A stretch of 64,000 nucleotides of DNA from Shewanella sp. MR-4 (GTDB taxonomy: Bacteria; Pseudomonadota; Gammaproteobacteria; Enterobacterales; Shewanellaceae), in assembly GCF_000014685.1 (NCBI RefSeq), contig NC_008321.1, forward strand, positions 1,795,001-1,859,000, written 5' to 3'. Under the pieces are notes generated by a model, which saw nothing but the letters and a program-made list of their open reading frames with translations, ran no database searches and was not told the origin of the DNA. Position numbers and translations under genes: made by a program. Below, piece by piece: positions 56,402 to 64,000 of this stretch (position 1 is the first letter of the stretch; each line of letters opens with the position of its first letter).

Positions 56402-57928
56402 TCAATCGGCCTTAGGTTGTTCTGGGCAGGACGTTAACAAGGTCACGCTGGTATCGGCATTTAACTGCTCAAGGCTGACGGTAAAGCCCCAGAGTCGATG
56501 CAGATGCTTTAACACTTCCTTATAGGTGCTGGCGAGCGGGATATCATTACTGGGGACATACCTTAAGGTTAAGGAGCGGTCGCCGTTTATCTCAACGTTA
56601 TGTACTTGAATATTTGGTTCTATATTCGACAAGTTGTACTGCTGCGAGAGTAGATTGCGAATGTCTTGATAACCCTCCTCATCGTGAATGGCCGACACGG
56701 ACAGATAGTTACGTTTCTCATCATCGTGAATGCCAAACAGCTTGAACTGACGGATCACTCTTGGCGACAGATACTGGCTAATAAAACTTTCATCCTTAAA
56801 GTTTTGCATCGCAAAATGTAAGGTATCGAGCCAATTACTGCCCGCAATGTCCGGAAACCAGACTTTGTCTTCCTCAGTTGGATTCTCACACATGCGCCGA
56901 ATATCGGTAAACATCGCAAACCCGAGGGCATAAGGGTTGATACCGCTGTAGTAACGGCTGTTATATTCGGGTTGGGCGACAACGCCAGTATGGCTCTGCA
57001 AGAACTCCATCATAAAGCGGTCGGTGACCACGCCATCATCATATAGATGATTCAAAATGGTGTAATGCCAGAAGGTTGCCCAGCCTTCATTCATCACTTG
57101 TGTTTGTTTTTGTGGATAAAAATACTGCGCCATCTTACGCACGATTCGGATAATTTCCCGCTGCCATGACTCCAGCAATGGCGCATTTTTTTCAATAAAA
57201 TACAGAACGTTTTCCTGTGGCTCGGCGGGGAAACGGCGCTTCGTGGTCGACGGTTGCTGCTGTTGATGGGTGGGTATAGTGCGCCACAAATCGTTCACTT
57301 GGCTTTGCAGATAGGCCTCGCGATCTTTTTGCCTTGCTTGTTCTTCCCTAAAGGAGATTTCCGATGGGCGTTTATAGCGGTCGACACCATAATTCATCAG
57401 AGCGTGGCAAGAGTCGATGATGCTTTCAACTTGATCGACACCGTATTTTTGCTCGCAATCACTGATGTAGTTTTTGGCAAACACCAAGTAATCGATAATC
57501 GAGCTTGCATCCGTCCATGTCTTAAATAAGTAATTATTTTTAAAGAAACTATTATGGCCAAAACAGGCATGTGCCATCACTAAAGCCTGCATGGTGATGG
57601 TGTTTTCTTCCATTAAATAAGCGATACAAGGGTTGGAGTTAATCACTATTTCGTAGGCGAGACCCATTTGCCCACGCTTGTAGCCCTGTTCGGTTTCGAT
57701 AAAACGTTTACCGAAGGACCAATGGGTATAGCCAATGGGCATGCCAATGCCAGCATAGGCGTCCATCATCTGTTCGGCGGTGATGATTTCGATTTGATTG
57801 GGATAGGCGTTCAATCTGTAAATGGCCGCCACTCGCTCAATCTCTTTTAGATAACTTTGCAACAGCTCAAAGCTCCAGTCGGGACCGTCACTCAAGGCTG
57901 TACGTATTTTTGCTTCTTTTATCCCCAT
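56402..57928 (-). CDS. ycgB: SpoVR family protein (YcgB)
   Basis: 508 aa, typical length. HACFGHNSFFKNNYLFK, IAYLMEENTITMQALV, MNEGWATFWHYTILN and NPYALGFAMFTDIRR are conserved SpoVR segments; the H..H..E/ NEGWA histidine-glutamate cluster suggests metal binding, not proven. The third gene of prkA-yeaH-spoVR, 9 nt after yeaH, the order seen in many Proteobacteria. Role in stationary-phase and nitrogen stress inferred from E. coli. Confidence 0.95.
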   Translation of the reverse strand: MGIKEAKIRTALSDGPDWSFELLQSYLKEIERVAAIYRLNAYPNQIEIITAEQMMDAYAGIGMPIGYTHWSFGKRFIETEQGYKRGQMGLAYEIVINSNPCIAYLMEENTITMQALVMAHACFGHNSFFKNNYLFKTWTDASSIIDYLVFAKNYISDCEQKYGVDQVESIIDSCHALMNYGVDRYKRPSEISFREEQARQKDREAYLQSQVNDLWRTIPTHQQQQPSTTKRRFPAEPQENVLYFIEKNAPLLESWQREIIRIVRKMAQYFYPQKQTQVMNEGWATFWHYTILNHLYDDGVVTDRFMMEFLQSHTGVVAQPEYNSRYYSGINPYALGFAMFTDIRRMCENPTEEDKVWFPDIAGSNWLDTLHFAMQNFKDESFISQYLSPRVIRQFKLFGIHDDEKRNYLSVSAIHDEEGYQDIRNLLSQQYNLSNIEPNIQVHNVEINGDRSLTLRYVPSNDIPLASTYKEVLKHLHRLWGFTVSLEQLNADTSVTLLTSCPEQPKAD

Positions 57929-57937
57929 AGAGCCCCC

Positions 57938-59206
57938 TTAAACCGCCTGCTTTTTAAATAATTCTCTAAATACAGGGTAGATATCTTCGGCTTGACGAAT
58001 ATGTTGCACCGCTATGTTGTCGTAGTGTTGTTGTAGGGATTCGTATTCGCGCCACAGGGTTTGGTGCGCACGATTGGTGATTTCGATATAGCTAAAATAG
58101 CGCACTAATGGCAGGATTTTTTGCTCCAATAATTGTCGACAGGTGGGAGAGTCATCGGCCCAGTTATCACCGTCAGAGGCTTGTGCGGCATAGATATTCC
58201 ACTCATCGGCAGGATAGCGAGCCTGCTGAATTTCGTGCATTAATTTCAATGCGCTTGAGACAATCGTGCCACCAGTTTCTTGGGAGTAGAAGAACTCATG
58301 TTCGTCCACTTCCTTTGCTTGGGTATGGTGGCGGATATAGACCACCTCGAGGTTTTTGTAGGTTCGGGTGAGAAACAAGTACAGCAAGATATAGAAACGT
58401 TTTGCCATATCTTTTGTCGCTTGATCCATCGAGCCTGACACGTCCATTAAGCAGAACATGACCGCTTGGCTTGAGGGTACCTCGCGCCTTGCAAAGTTGT
58501 TGAAACGTAAGTCAAAGGTATCGATAAAGGGGACTTTAGCAATCTTCTGCTTGAGCGCCTCGATTTGGGCTTTTAAATCCAAAATCAGCTCGGCTTTAGT
58601 GCCTGGAATATTTTCAAGCTCTGCCAGTTCCTGCTCTAACTCTTTGAGCAATTTCTTTTTACTTGCCGACATGGCAATGCGGCGCGCCAAGGAGGAACGC
58701 AGTGAGCGCACAATATTAATATTGGCTGGTACACCATCATTGGTGAAGCCCGCACGGTAGATTTGATACTCGACGAGCTTGTTTAAGCGATTCTTCTGCA
58801 GATTCGGCAGTTCTAAATCCTCAAAGAGCAGCTCTAGGTATTCATCCTTTGAGATTTCAAACACAAAGTCGTCATTCCCTTCGCCCGAATCCGAGGCATC
58901 GCCTTTACCCGCACCGCCGCCAGCGCCACCTTGGGGTCTGTCGATTTTATCGCCGCGGGTGAATTGATCATTGCCTGGGTGGACTCTGTCTCTTACGCCT
59001 CCTTTGCCTTGATGGAACATAGGTTCACTGATATCCCGTGTGGGAATACTGATTTTTTCGCCTTTATCTACATCCGTTACACTGCGACGCGTGACGGCAT
59101 CGCTGACGGCTTTTTTGATTTGTTGCTTATATCGGTTGATAAAGCGTTGGCGGTTGACTGTGCTTTTTCCTTTCGCATTCAACCGTCTATCGATAAAGTT
59201 CGCCAT
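57938..59206 (-). CDS. yeaH: YeaH/YhbH family vWA-like protein
   Basis: 422 aa from ATG 59206 with GGGAGG 5 nt upstream. N-terminal NFIDRRLNAKGKSTVNRQRFINRYK, a Gly/Asp-rich flexible segment (about 95-115, GGAGGGAGKGDASDSGEG), then a vWA-like domain with a MIDAS-type D-V-S-G-S (VMFCLMDVSGSMDQATK). Companion of the PrkA/YeaG kinase; in E. coli yeaGH act in starvation and nitrogen stress. Middle gene of the operon. Confidence 0.93.
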   Translation of the reverse strand: MANFIDRRLNAKGKSTVNRQRFINRYKQQIKKAVSDAVTRRSVTDVDKGEKISIPTRDISEPMFHQGKGGVRDRVHPGNDQFTRGDKIDRPQGGAGGGAGKGDASDSGEGNDDFVFEISKDEYLELLFEDLELPNLQKNRLNKLVEYQIYRAGFTNDGVPANINIVRSLRSSLARRIAMSASKKKLLKELEQELAELENIPGTKAELILDLKAQIEALKQKIAKVPFIDTFDLRFNNFARREVPSSQAVMFCLMDVSGSMDQATKDMAKRFYILLYLFLTRTYKNLEVVYIRHHTQAKEVDEHEFFYSQETGGTIVSSALKLMHEIQQARYPADEWNIYAAQASDGDNWADDSPTCRQLLEQKILPLVRYFSYIEITNRAHQTLWREYESLQQHYDNIAVQHIRQAEDIYPVFRELFKKQAV

Positions 59207-59271
59207 ACGCACCTCCCAAACCCCAGCGAAGGCTTTGGCAACACCAAAGCCTCGTTTTTAGTGAGCGCAAG

Positions 59272-61207
59272 TTAAGAGGATTTACGAACCCGTAAATACC
59301 ACTCAGACAGGAGTCTGACTTGTTTTTTGGTATAGCCTTTCTCCATCATTCGATTGACAAAATCATCGTGTTTACGTTGATCGTCAGTCGAGGTTTTGGC
59401 GTTAAAGGAAATCACCGGGAGTAGATCCTCTGTATTTGAGAACATTTTCTTCTCAATCACAGTGCGTAGTTTTTCGTAGCTGGTCCAGAGTGGATTGTTG
59501 CCCTCATGGCTTGCGCGGGCGCGCAGGACAAAGTTAACGATCTCATTACGGAAATCTTTAGGGTTGCTGATCCCTGCAGGTTTTTCGATTTTCTCCAGTT
59601 CGGCATTGAGTGCGGAGCGGTCAAACAATTGACCGGTTTCGGGGTCACGGTATTCCTGATCTTGGATCCAGAAATCGGCGTAGGTGACATAACGGTCGAA
59701 GATATTTTGGCCGTATTCAGAGTAGGACTCTAAGTACGCGGTTTGGATTTCCTTACCGATAAATTCGACGTATTTAGGGATTAAATAGCCTTTTAAGAAC
59801 TCCAGATAACGTTCGGCGGTATCGCCGGGGAATTGTTCCTGCTCGATTTGGCGCTCGAGTACATAGAACAAATGTACAGGGTTAGCGGCAATCTCTGAGT
59901 GGTCAAAGTTAAATACCCGCGATAGGATCTTGAACGCGAAACGGGTAGAAAGACCATTCATGCCTTCATCAACACCGGCGTAGTCGCGGTACTCTTGGTA
60001 GGATTTGGCCTTAGGATCGGTATCTTTAAGGCTTTCACCATCGTAGACCCGCATCTTAGAGTAGATGGAGGAGTTTTCAGGTGTTTTGATCCTCGAGAGC
60101 ACACTAAATTGCGCTAGGGTTTCTAAGGTGCCAGGTGCGCAAGGTGCTTGGGACAGCTCGGAGTTTTGCAGTAATTTTTTGTAAATCTGCAATTCTTCCG
60201 ATACCCGCAGGCAATAGGGCACTTTGACGATATAAACCCTGTCGAGAAACGCTTCGTTGTTCTTGTTGTTTTTGAAGGTTGACCATTCTGACTCGTTAGA
60301 GTGCGCTAAAATGATACCGCTATAGGGCAGGGCGGATAAGCCTTCGGTGCCGTTATAGTTACCTTCTTGGGTAGCGGTGAGCAGTGGGTGTAGCACCTTA
60401 ATGGGCGCCTTGAACATTTCCACGAACTCCATCATCCCTTGGTTTGCCCGGCAGAGTGCACCCGAATAGGCATAGGCATCGGCATCGTCTTGCGAGAAAT
60501 GCTCTAGCTGACGAATATCGACCTTACCCACCAAGGAGGAAATATCTTGGTTGTTTTCATCCCCTGGCTCGGTTTTGGCAATCGCCAATTGATCGAGAAT
60601 AGAGGGGTAGACCTTGACCACACGGAATTTTGAAATATCGCCGCCAAACTCGTGCAGACGTTTTACCGCCCAAGGCGACATAATAGTTTTTAAGTAACGG
60701 GTGGGAATATTAAACTCATCCCGCAGCAGCTGGCCGTCTTCTTCGACATCGAAGAGACAGAAGGGGTGGTCATTCACCGGGCTTCTCACGCCATTAGCAC
60801 TTAGAATGTAAATTGGCACTTTTTGCATCAGAGGCTTTGAGTTTTTCCGCCAATGATGACTTACCGCCACCCACTGGGCCGAGTAAGTACAAAATTTGCT
60901 TCGATTCCTCTAAGCCTTGGGCAGAGTGTTTTAGGTAGGCAACGATTTGTTCAATCGCATCTTCCATACCGTAAAAGTCTTTAAAGGCGGGATAGCGTGA
61001 GATGAGACGATTCGAAAAGATACGGCTTAGGGTTGGATTTTTCGCGGTATCAATAATTTCGGCTTCGCCGATGGCAAGCAGTAATCGCTCGGACGCTGAC
61101 ATATAAGCACTGCGATCTTCTTTGCAGATATCGAGGTATTCTTGCAAAGTGTATTCTTCATCGAGTTTTTGTTCGTAGCGCTTTTGGTAATGCTCGAAAA
61201 TGCCCAT
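59272..61207 (-). pseudogene. yeaG: PrkA/YeaG serine protein kinase, interrupted by a +1 frameshift
   Basis: The gene should read from ATG 61207 (AGGGGG upstream, MGIFEHYQKRYEQKLDEEY) to 59272, about 644 aa. The first frame (to 60794) ends ...GPVGGGKSSLAEKLKASDAK then stop; the second (from 60870) continues KPLMQKVPIYILSANGVRS to the C-terminus MEKGYTKKQVRLLSEWYLRV. Total length is 3n+1, so one extra base lies between AAAAACTCAAA and ATGCAAAAA, near 60829-60838 (GCCTCTG, one base too long for the SL of the E. coli SLMQ). No slippery site suitable for programmed shifting is obvious. Truncation would separate Walker A from the kinase region. Could be real or a sequencing error. Confidence 0.85.
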
Positions 61208-61277
61208 ATAAACCCCCTGAAACGCCAGTGATGTCATGGATGGATAACTGATTTTTCAGCTTCCTACACTAATCTTA

Positions 61278-61300
61278 GACACAAACTTGCCAGCTGTGTC
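61278..61300. promoter_or_regulatory. inverted repeat upstream of prkA
   Basis: GACACA-N11-TGTGTC at 61278-61300, and the perfect 14-bp palindrome ATTGCAATTGCAAT at 61333-61346, lie 71-126 nt upstream of the prkA start. They are candidate regulator sites. No sigma-54 promoter (GG-N10-GC) was found. Confidence 0.45.
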
Positions 61301-61409
61301 AAAAAAATATCAAATAAAAACAATAACAAATGATTGCAATTGCAATTATTGCACTTGTAGCGATTGGGCGGCGTTAGGCAAAAAGGGCGAGGTGAGTGAT
61401 TTGTGAGGT

Positions 61410-61443
61410 CATAAAAAAAGAGCCACTTGGGCTCTTTTTCGGG
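61410..61443 (-). terminator. sodB terminator
   Basis: Minus strand AAAAAGAGCCC-AAGT-GGGCTC (AAGTGGCTC) followed by TTTTTTT, 15 nt past the sodB stop. Confidence 0.85.
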
Positions 61444-61458
61444 ATTATTTAGCAGCGA

Positions 61459-62043
61459 TTAACCAGCGAAGTTTTGGTTAACGAAGTCCCAGTTAACTAA
61501 TTGCCAGAAGTGGGCTAAGTAGTCAGGACGTACGTTGCGGTAATCGATGTAGTAAGCGTGTTCCCACACGTCAACAGTCAGGATTGGCGTCACAGTGCTG
61601 TCAGTCAGAGGGGTTGCAGCATTGCTAGTGTTAACGATAGCAACAGTGCCATCGGCTTTTTTCACTAACCAAGTCCAAGCGCTACCAAAGTTGTTTACCG
61701 CAGAATCGGTAAATTGTGCTTTGAATGCGTCGAATGAACCGAATGCAGCATTGATTGCATCAGCCACAGGACCTGTTGGCTCACCGCCAGCGTTAGGCGC
61801 TAAGCAGTTCCAGTAGAAAGTGTGGTTCCAAACTTGAGCTGCGTTGTTAAATACGCCACCAGTAGAAGTCTTGATGATTTCTTCTAAAGATTTACCTGCG
61901 AAATCGGTTCCTTCGATCAAACCGTTTAGCTTAACAACGTAGGTGTTGTGATGCTTGCCGTAGTGGTATTCAATGGTTTCTTGAGAAATGTGTGGTTCTA
62001 GTGCGTTCTTTGCATATGGTAATGCGGGTAATTCGAAAGCCAT
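61459..62043 (-). CDS. sodB: iron superoxide dismutase SodB
   Basis: 194 aa. AFELPALPYAKNALEPHISQETIEYHYGKHH gives H27; the Fe ligands H74-equivalent in NHTFYWNCL, and D157/H161 in VDVWEHAYYIDYRN, are present; the Fe-type FGSFDAFKAQFT and LAPNAGGEPTGP segments match SodB rather than Mn-SodA. Cytoplasmic superoxide removal. Starts after GGAGAG (ATGG AGAGAT region); separate from the divergent grxD. Confidence 0.97.
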   Translation of the reverse strand: MAFELPALPYAKNALEPHISQETIEYHYGKHHNTYVVKLNGLIEGTDFAGKSLEEIIKTSTGGVFNNAAQVWNHTFYWNCLAPNAGGEPTGPVADAINAAFGSFDAFKAQFTDSAVNNFGSAWTWLVKKADGTVAIVNTSNAATPLTDSTVTPILTVDVWEHAYYIDYRNVRPDYLAHFWQLVNWDFVNQNFAG

Positions 62044-62269
62044 TAGTATCTCTCCATGGTCTTAGGTTATCGTTTTTTAAACGTGCTCACTGCGCTCTAT
62101 TGTACCGATAATATTTGTGATGTGAATCATTGTTTGGCTAATTGATTAGATAGGCGTCATCGAAAAACTAATTGTAGGGCATAACCTTACAAACTGTGGG
62201 ATTTTGTTCTGTGCCTAGCTGTCGTACAATAGCGGCATTGAGTCAATGTCATCGTACTTAGGAATTAAA

Positions 62270-62602
62270 ATGGAAACAGTAGAGAAAATTAAACAGCAAA
62301 TCGCTGAAAACCCAATCATCGTTTACATGAAGGGTTCTCCTAAATTACCAAGCTGTGGTTTTTCATCTCAGGTAGCACAAATCATGATCAACTGCGGCGA
62401 GCAGTTTGCATTTGTGGATATTCTCCAGCACCCAGATATCCGTGCTGAATTACCTAAGTATGCAAACTGGCCAACTTTCCCACAATTGTGGATTGAAGGT
62501 GAGCTGATTGGTGGTTGTGATATCGTGGTTGATATGTACCAAAAAGGCGAATTACAGCCGTTAATCAAAGCGACTGCTGATAAATACAAAACCGCAGAGT
62601 AA
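62270..62602 (+). CDS. grxD: monothiol glutaredoxin GrxD
   Basis: 110 aa from ATG 62270 with AGGAA 8 nt upstream. ENPIIVYMKGSPKLPSCGFS supplies the CGFS active site (Cys29), followed by WPTFPQLWIEGELIGGCDIV with the cis-proline and glutathione site. [2Fe-2S] cluster carrier linked to iron homeostasis. Sits next to sodB in divergent orientation; both are iron-related. Confidence 0.96.
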   Translation: METVEKIKQQIAENPIIVYMKGSPKLPSCGFSSQVAQIMINCGEQFAFVDILQHPDIRAELPKYANWPTFPQLWIEGELIGGCDIVVDMYQKGELQPLIKATADKYKTAE

Positions 62603-62630
62603 TCACATTTAAACGTGATGACAGAATAAT

Positions 62631-62668
62631 AAAAAAGCCGCTAAGTGAATAACTTAGCGGCTTTTTTG
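62631..62668 (+). terminator. bidirectional terminator between grxD and uraA
   Basis: AAAAAAGCCGCTAAGT-GAAT-AACTTAGCGGCTTTTTT. Confidence 0.92.
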
Positions 62669-62731
62669 TTGCCGAATCCTAACACAAGGATTCGGCGGTG
62701 AGTGATGCGCTATAGCGCTTATTCACCGCGT

Positions 62732-63970
62732 TTAGTGTGATGCAGCATCACGCTCATGGTGTTTGCTTGCAGGTAACAGCAGATTCATGGTGATGGCCAC
62801 AATACCACAGAGGCTGATGCCCGTGAGGCTGAAGGAGCCAATGCCAAAGGCCATACCACCAATACCGAAAACCAGTGTCACGCCGACAATACTTAAGTTA
62901 CGGGGCTCGGATAAATCCACGTGATTACGGATGAGGGTATTTAAGCCCACTGCGGCGATAGAACCAAATAACAAACACATAATGCCACCCATCACTGGGA
63001 CTGGAATCGTTTGCATCAGGGCACCTAACTTACCGACGAAGGCTAAGGTAATGGCGGTGATCGCCGTCCAAGTCATGATCCTTGGGTCGAAGTTACGGGT
63101 TAAGGTCACCGCGCCAGTCACTTCCGAATAGGTGGTATTTGGGGGGCCACCGAAGGCCGCTGCGGCAATTGTCGCAACGCCGTCACCGGTCAAGGTGCGA
63201 TGCAGGCCGGGTTTTTTCATAAAGTCTTTACCCGTGACATTGGAAATCGCGAGGATATCACCAATATGTTCAACCGCTGGCGCAATCGCGACTGGGATCA
63301 TAAAGGCGATGGCATGCCAGTTAAATTCAGGCGCAACAAATTTCGGAATAGCAATCCAGCTTGCCGCTGTAACCACCGCAAAATCCACGATCCCAAAGGC
63401 AAGGCTTAGACCATAACCCACCACAATCCCCGCCAGAATAGGCATAACCTTAAGTAAGCCTTTGGCAAAAATAGCCACAGCTATGGTGGTACAGAGTGAG
63501 GCGAGGGAAATAATCAAAGCCGTATTGGTGGGAACGAGTGTTAAGCTGCCGTCTCCACTTTTACCCAGCGCCATATTCACTGCCACAGGCGCTAAACCTA
63601 GACCAATGATAATAATCACTGGGCCAACCACCACAGGTGGAAGCAGCCGATGGATAAAGTCGGTGCCGCGCACTTTCACTAACGCGCCGAGGAGGATATA
63701 CACTAGACCCGCGGCAATGATGCCGCCCATGGTTGATGGGATCCCCCAGGTTTGTACTCCATAAAGAATCGGTGCAATAAATGCGAAAGAGGACGCGAGA
63801 AAGATAGGGACTTGGCGTTTCGTGATTAATTGAAACAGTAGGGTGCCAATACCCGCGGTAAACAGGGCGACACTAGTATCCAGCCCTGTGAGTAGTGGCA
63901 TTAGCACTAGGGCGCCAAATGCAACAAACAGCATTTGCGCGCCCTGAAGTGGAATAGCGAGTCTTTTCAT
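62732..63970 (-). CDS. uraA: uracil permease (NCS2 family)
   Basis: 412 aa, about 14 membrane helices. GAQMLFVAFGALVLMPLLTGLDTSVALFTAGIGTLLFQLIT at the N-terminus, the QH-like motif region and AIAPAVEHIGDILAISNVTGKDF with the Glu that binds uracil in E. coli UraA, then GDGVATIAAAAFGGPPNTTYSEVTGAVTLTR and IPVPVMGGIMCLLFG. Proton-linked uracil import. upp would be expected beyond the window edge. Start ATG 63970 lies 30 nt from the edge, so its promoter is not visible. Confidence 0.95.
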   Translation of the reverse strand: MKRLAIPLQGAQMLFVAFGALVLMPLLTGLDTSVALFTAGIGTLLFQLITKRQVPIFLASSFAFIAPILYGVQTWGIPSTMGGIIAAGLVYILLGALVKVRGTDFIHRLLPPVVVGPVIIIIGLGLAPVAVNMALGKSGDGSLTLVPTNTALIISLASLCTTIAVAIFAKGLLKVMPILAGIVVGYGLSLAFGIVDFAVVTAASWIAIPKFVAPEFNWHAIAFMIPVAIAPAVEHIGDILAISNVTGKDFMKKPGLHRTLTGDGVATIAAAAFGGPPNTTYSEVTGAVTLTRNFDPRIMTWTAITAITLAFVGKLGALMQTIPVPVMGGIMCLLFGSIAAVGLNTLIRNHVDLSEPRNLSIVGVTLVFGIGGMAFGIGSFSLTGISLCGIVAITMNLLLPASKHHERDAASH

Positions 63971-64000
63971 TTATTATTCTCGTAAATTTAAGGTAAACCG

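Noticed and set aside
60794..60870. Programmed frameshift in prkA
   Set aside because: Restoring the frame needs a +1 shift; the nearby AAAAAC would favour -1 slipping only, and no stop-codon or stimulator pattern as in prfB is present. Mutation or sequencing error is likelier.
62100..62140. Possible Fur box near sodB/grxD (GATAATATTTGTGATGTGAATCATT)
   Set aside because: Only partial match to the Fur consensus; the central positions do not fit, so I did not list it as a site.

Overview
The window reads as chromosomal DNA of a gammaproteobacterium, almost certainly a Shewanella close to the S. oneidensis / MR-4 / ANA-3 group. This rests on a complete atcJABC cold-adaptation operon, an ExeS-like extracellular nuclease, DUF3466 and DUF3802 proteins, and an E. 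coli-like gene order in several blocks (rlmL-uup-rmf-fabA-lonH; uvrY-uvrC-pgsA-tRNA Gly-Cys-Leu; dsbB-nhaB-fadR-spoVR). Nothing looks like a prophage, integron, IS element or CRISPR array. Species identity is inferred from protein similarity recalled from memory, not from a search.

Layout. 1-1.5 kb: 3' end of an rRNA operon (23S, 5S, terminator). 1.7-7.6 kb: a DUF2057 protein, lipoprotein CpdB and the lipoprotein M3 peptidase Dcp. 7.7-14 kb: 2OG-Fe(II) oxygenase, a dispersed-repeat-like segment, two GNAT acetyltransferases, a small periplasmic protein and a tightly overlapping membrane operon (DUF2157-DUF4401-GDYXXLXY). 14.2-17.7 kb: ExeS nuclease and a small hypothetical. 17.7-20.4 kb (minus): atcJABC. 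20.7-21.5 kb (minus): four initiator tRNA genes plus a decayed copy. 21.7-30.6 kb: rlmL, a glutaredoxin-like gene, uup, DUF3466, rmf (plus strand); fabA and lonH (minus strand).

30.8-36.1 kb: two tRNA-Ser genes trailed by tandem copies of a unit made of tRNA 3' end and hairpin, then uvrY, uvrC, pgsA and tRNAs Gly, Cys, Leu, Leu. 36.4-37.7 kb: an HU protein, then an AT-rich two-gene insert (PIN/NYN nuclease-like protein and a stand-alone Mrr_N-like winged helix). 38-41.5 kb (minus): ABC exporter pair, YceH, CvfB-like S1 protein. 41.5-45.7 kb: a 1 kb leader region ending in a terminator-like hairpin directly before speA, then a eukaryotic-type AdoMet decarboxylase. 45.9-50.3 kb: pdxH, yaiI, a YceI protein, DUF3802, a SpoIIAA-like protein and a duplicated retropepsin-like lipoprotein. 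50.3-55.3 kb (minus): a Cache/PAS sensor kinase, dsbB, nhaB. 55.6-61.2 kb: fadR, then the spoVR-yeaH-prkA stress operon, in which prkA carries a +1 frameshift. 61.5-64 kb: sodB, grxD, uraA.

Functional themes are translation capacity (rRNA, tRNA, RlmL, Rmf, Uup), membrane lipid composition (FabA with a FabR-like site, FadR with its own operator-like site, PgsA), polyamine synthesis (SpeA, SpeD) and cold/stress adaptation (Atc, PrkA-YeaH-SpoVR, SodB). The least explained parts are the DUF2157/DUF4401/GDYXXLXY operon, the PIN plus Mrr_N-like pair, the tRNA-Ser tail repeats and the speA leader.
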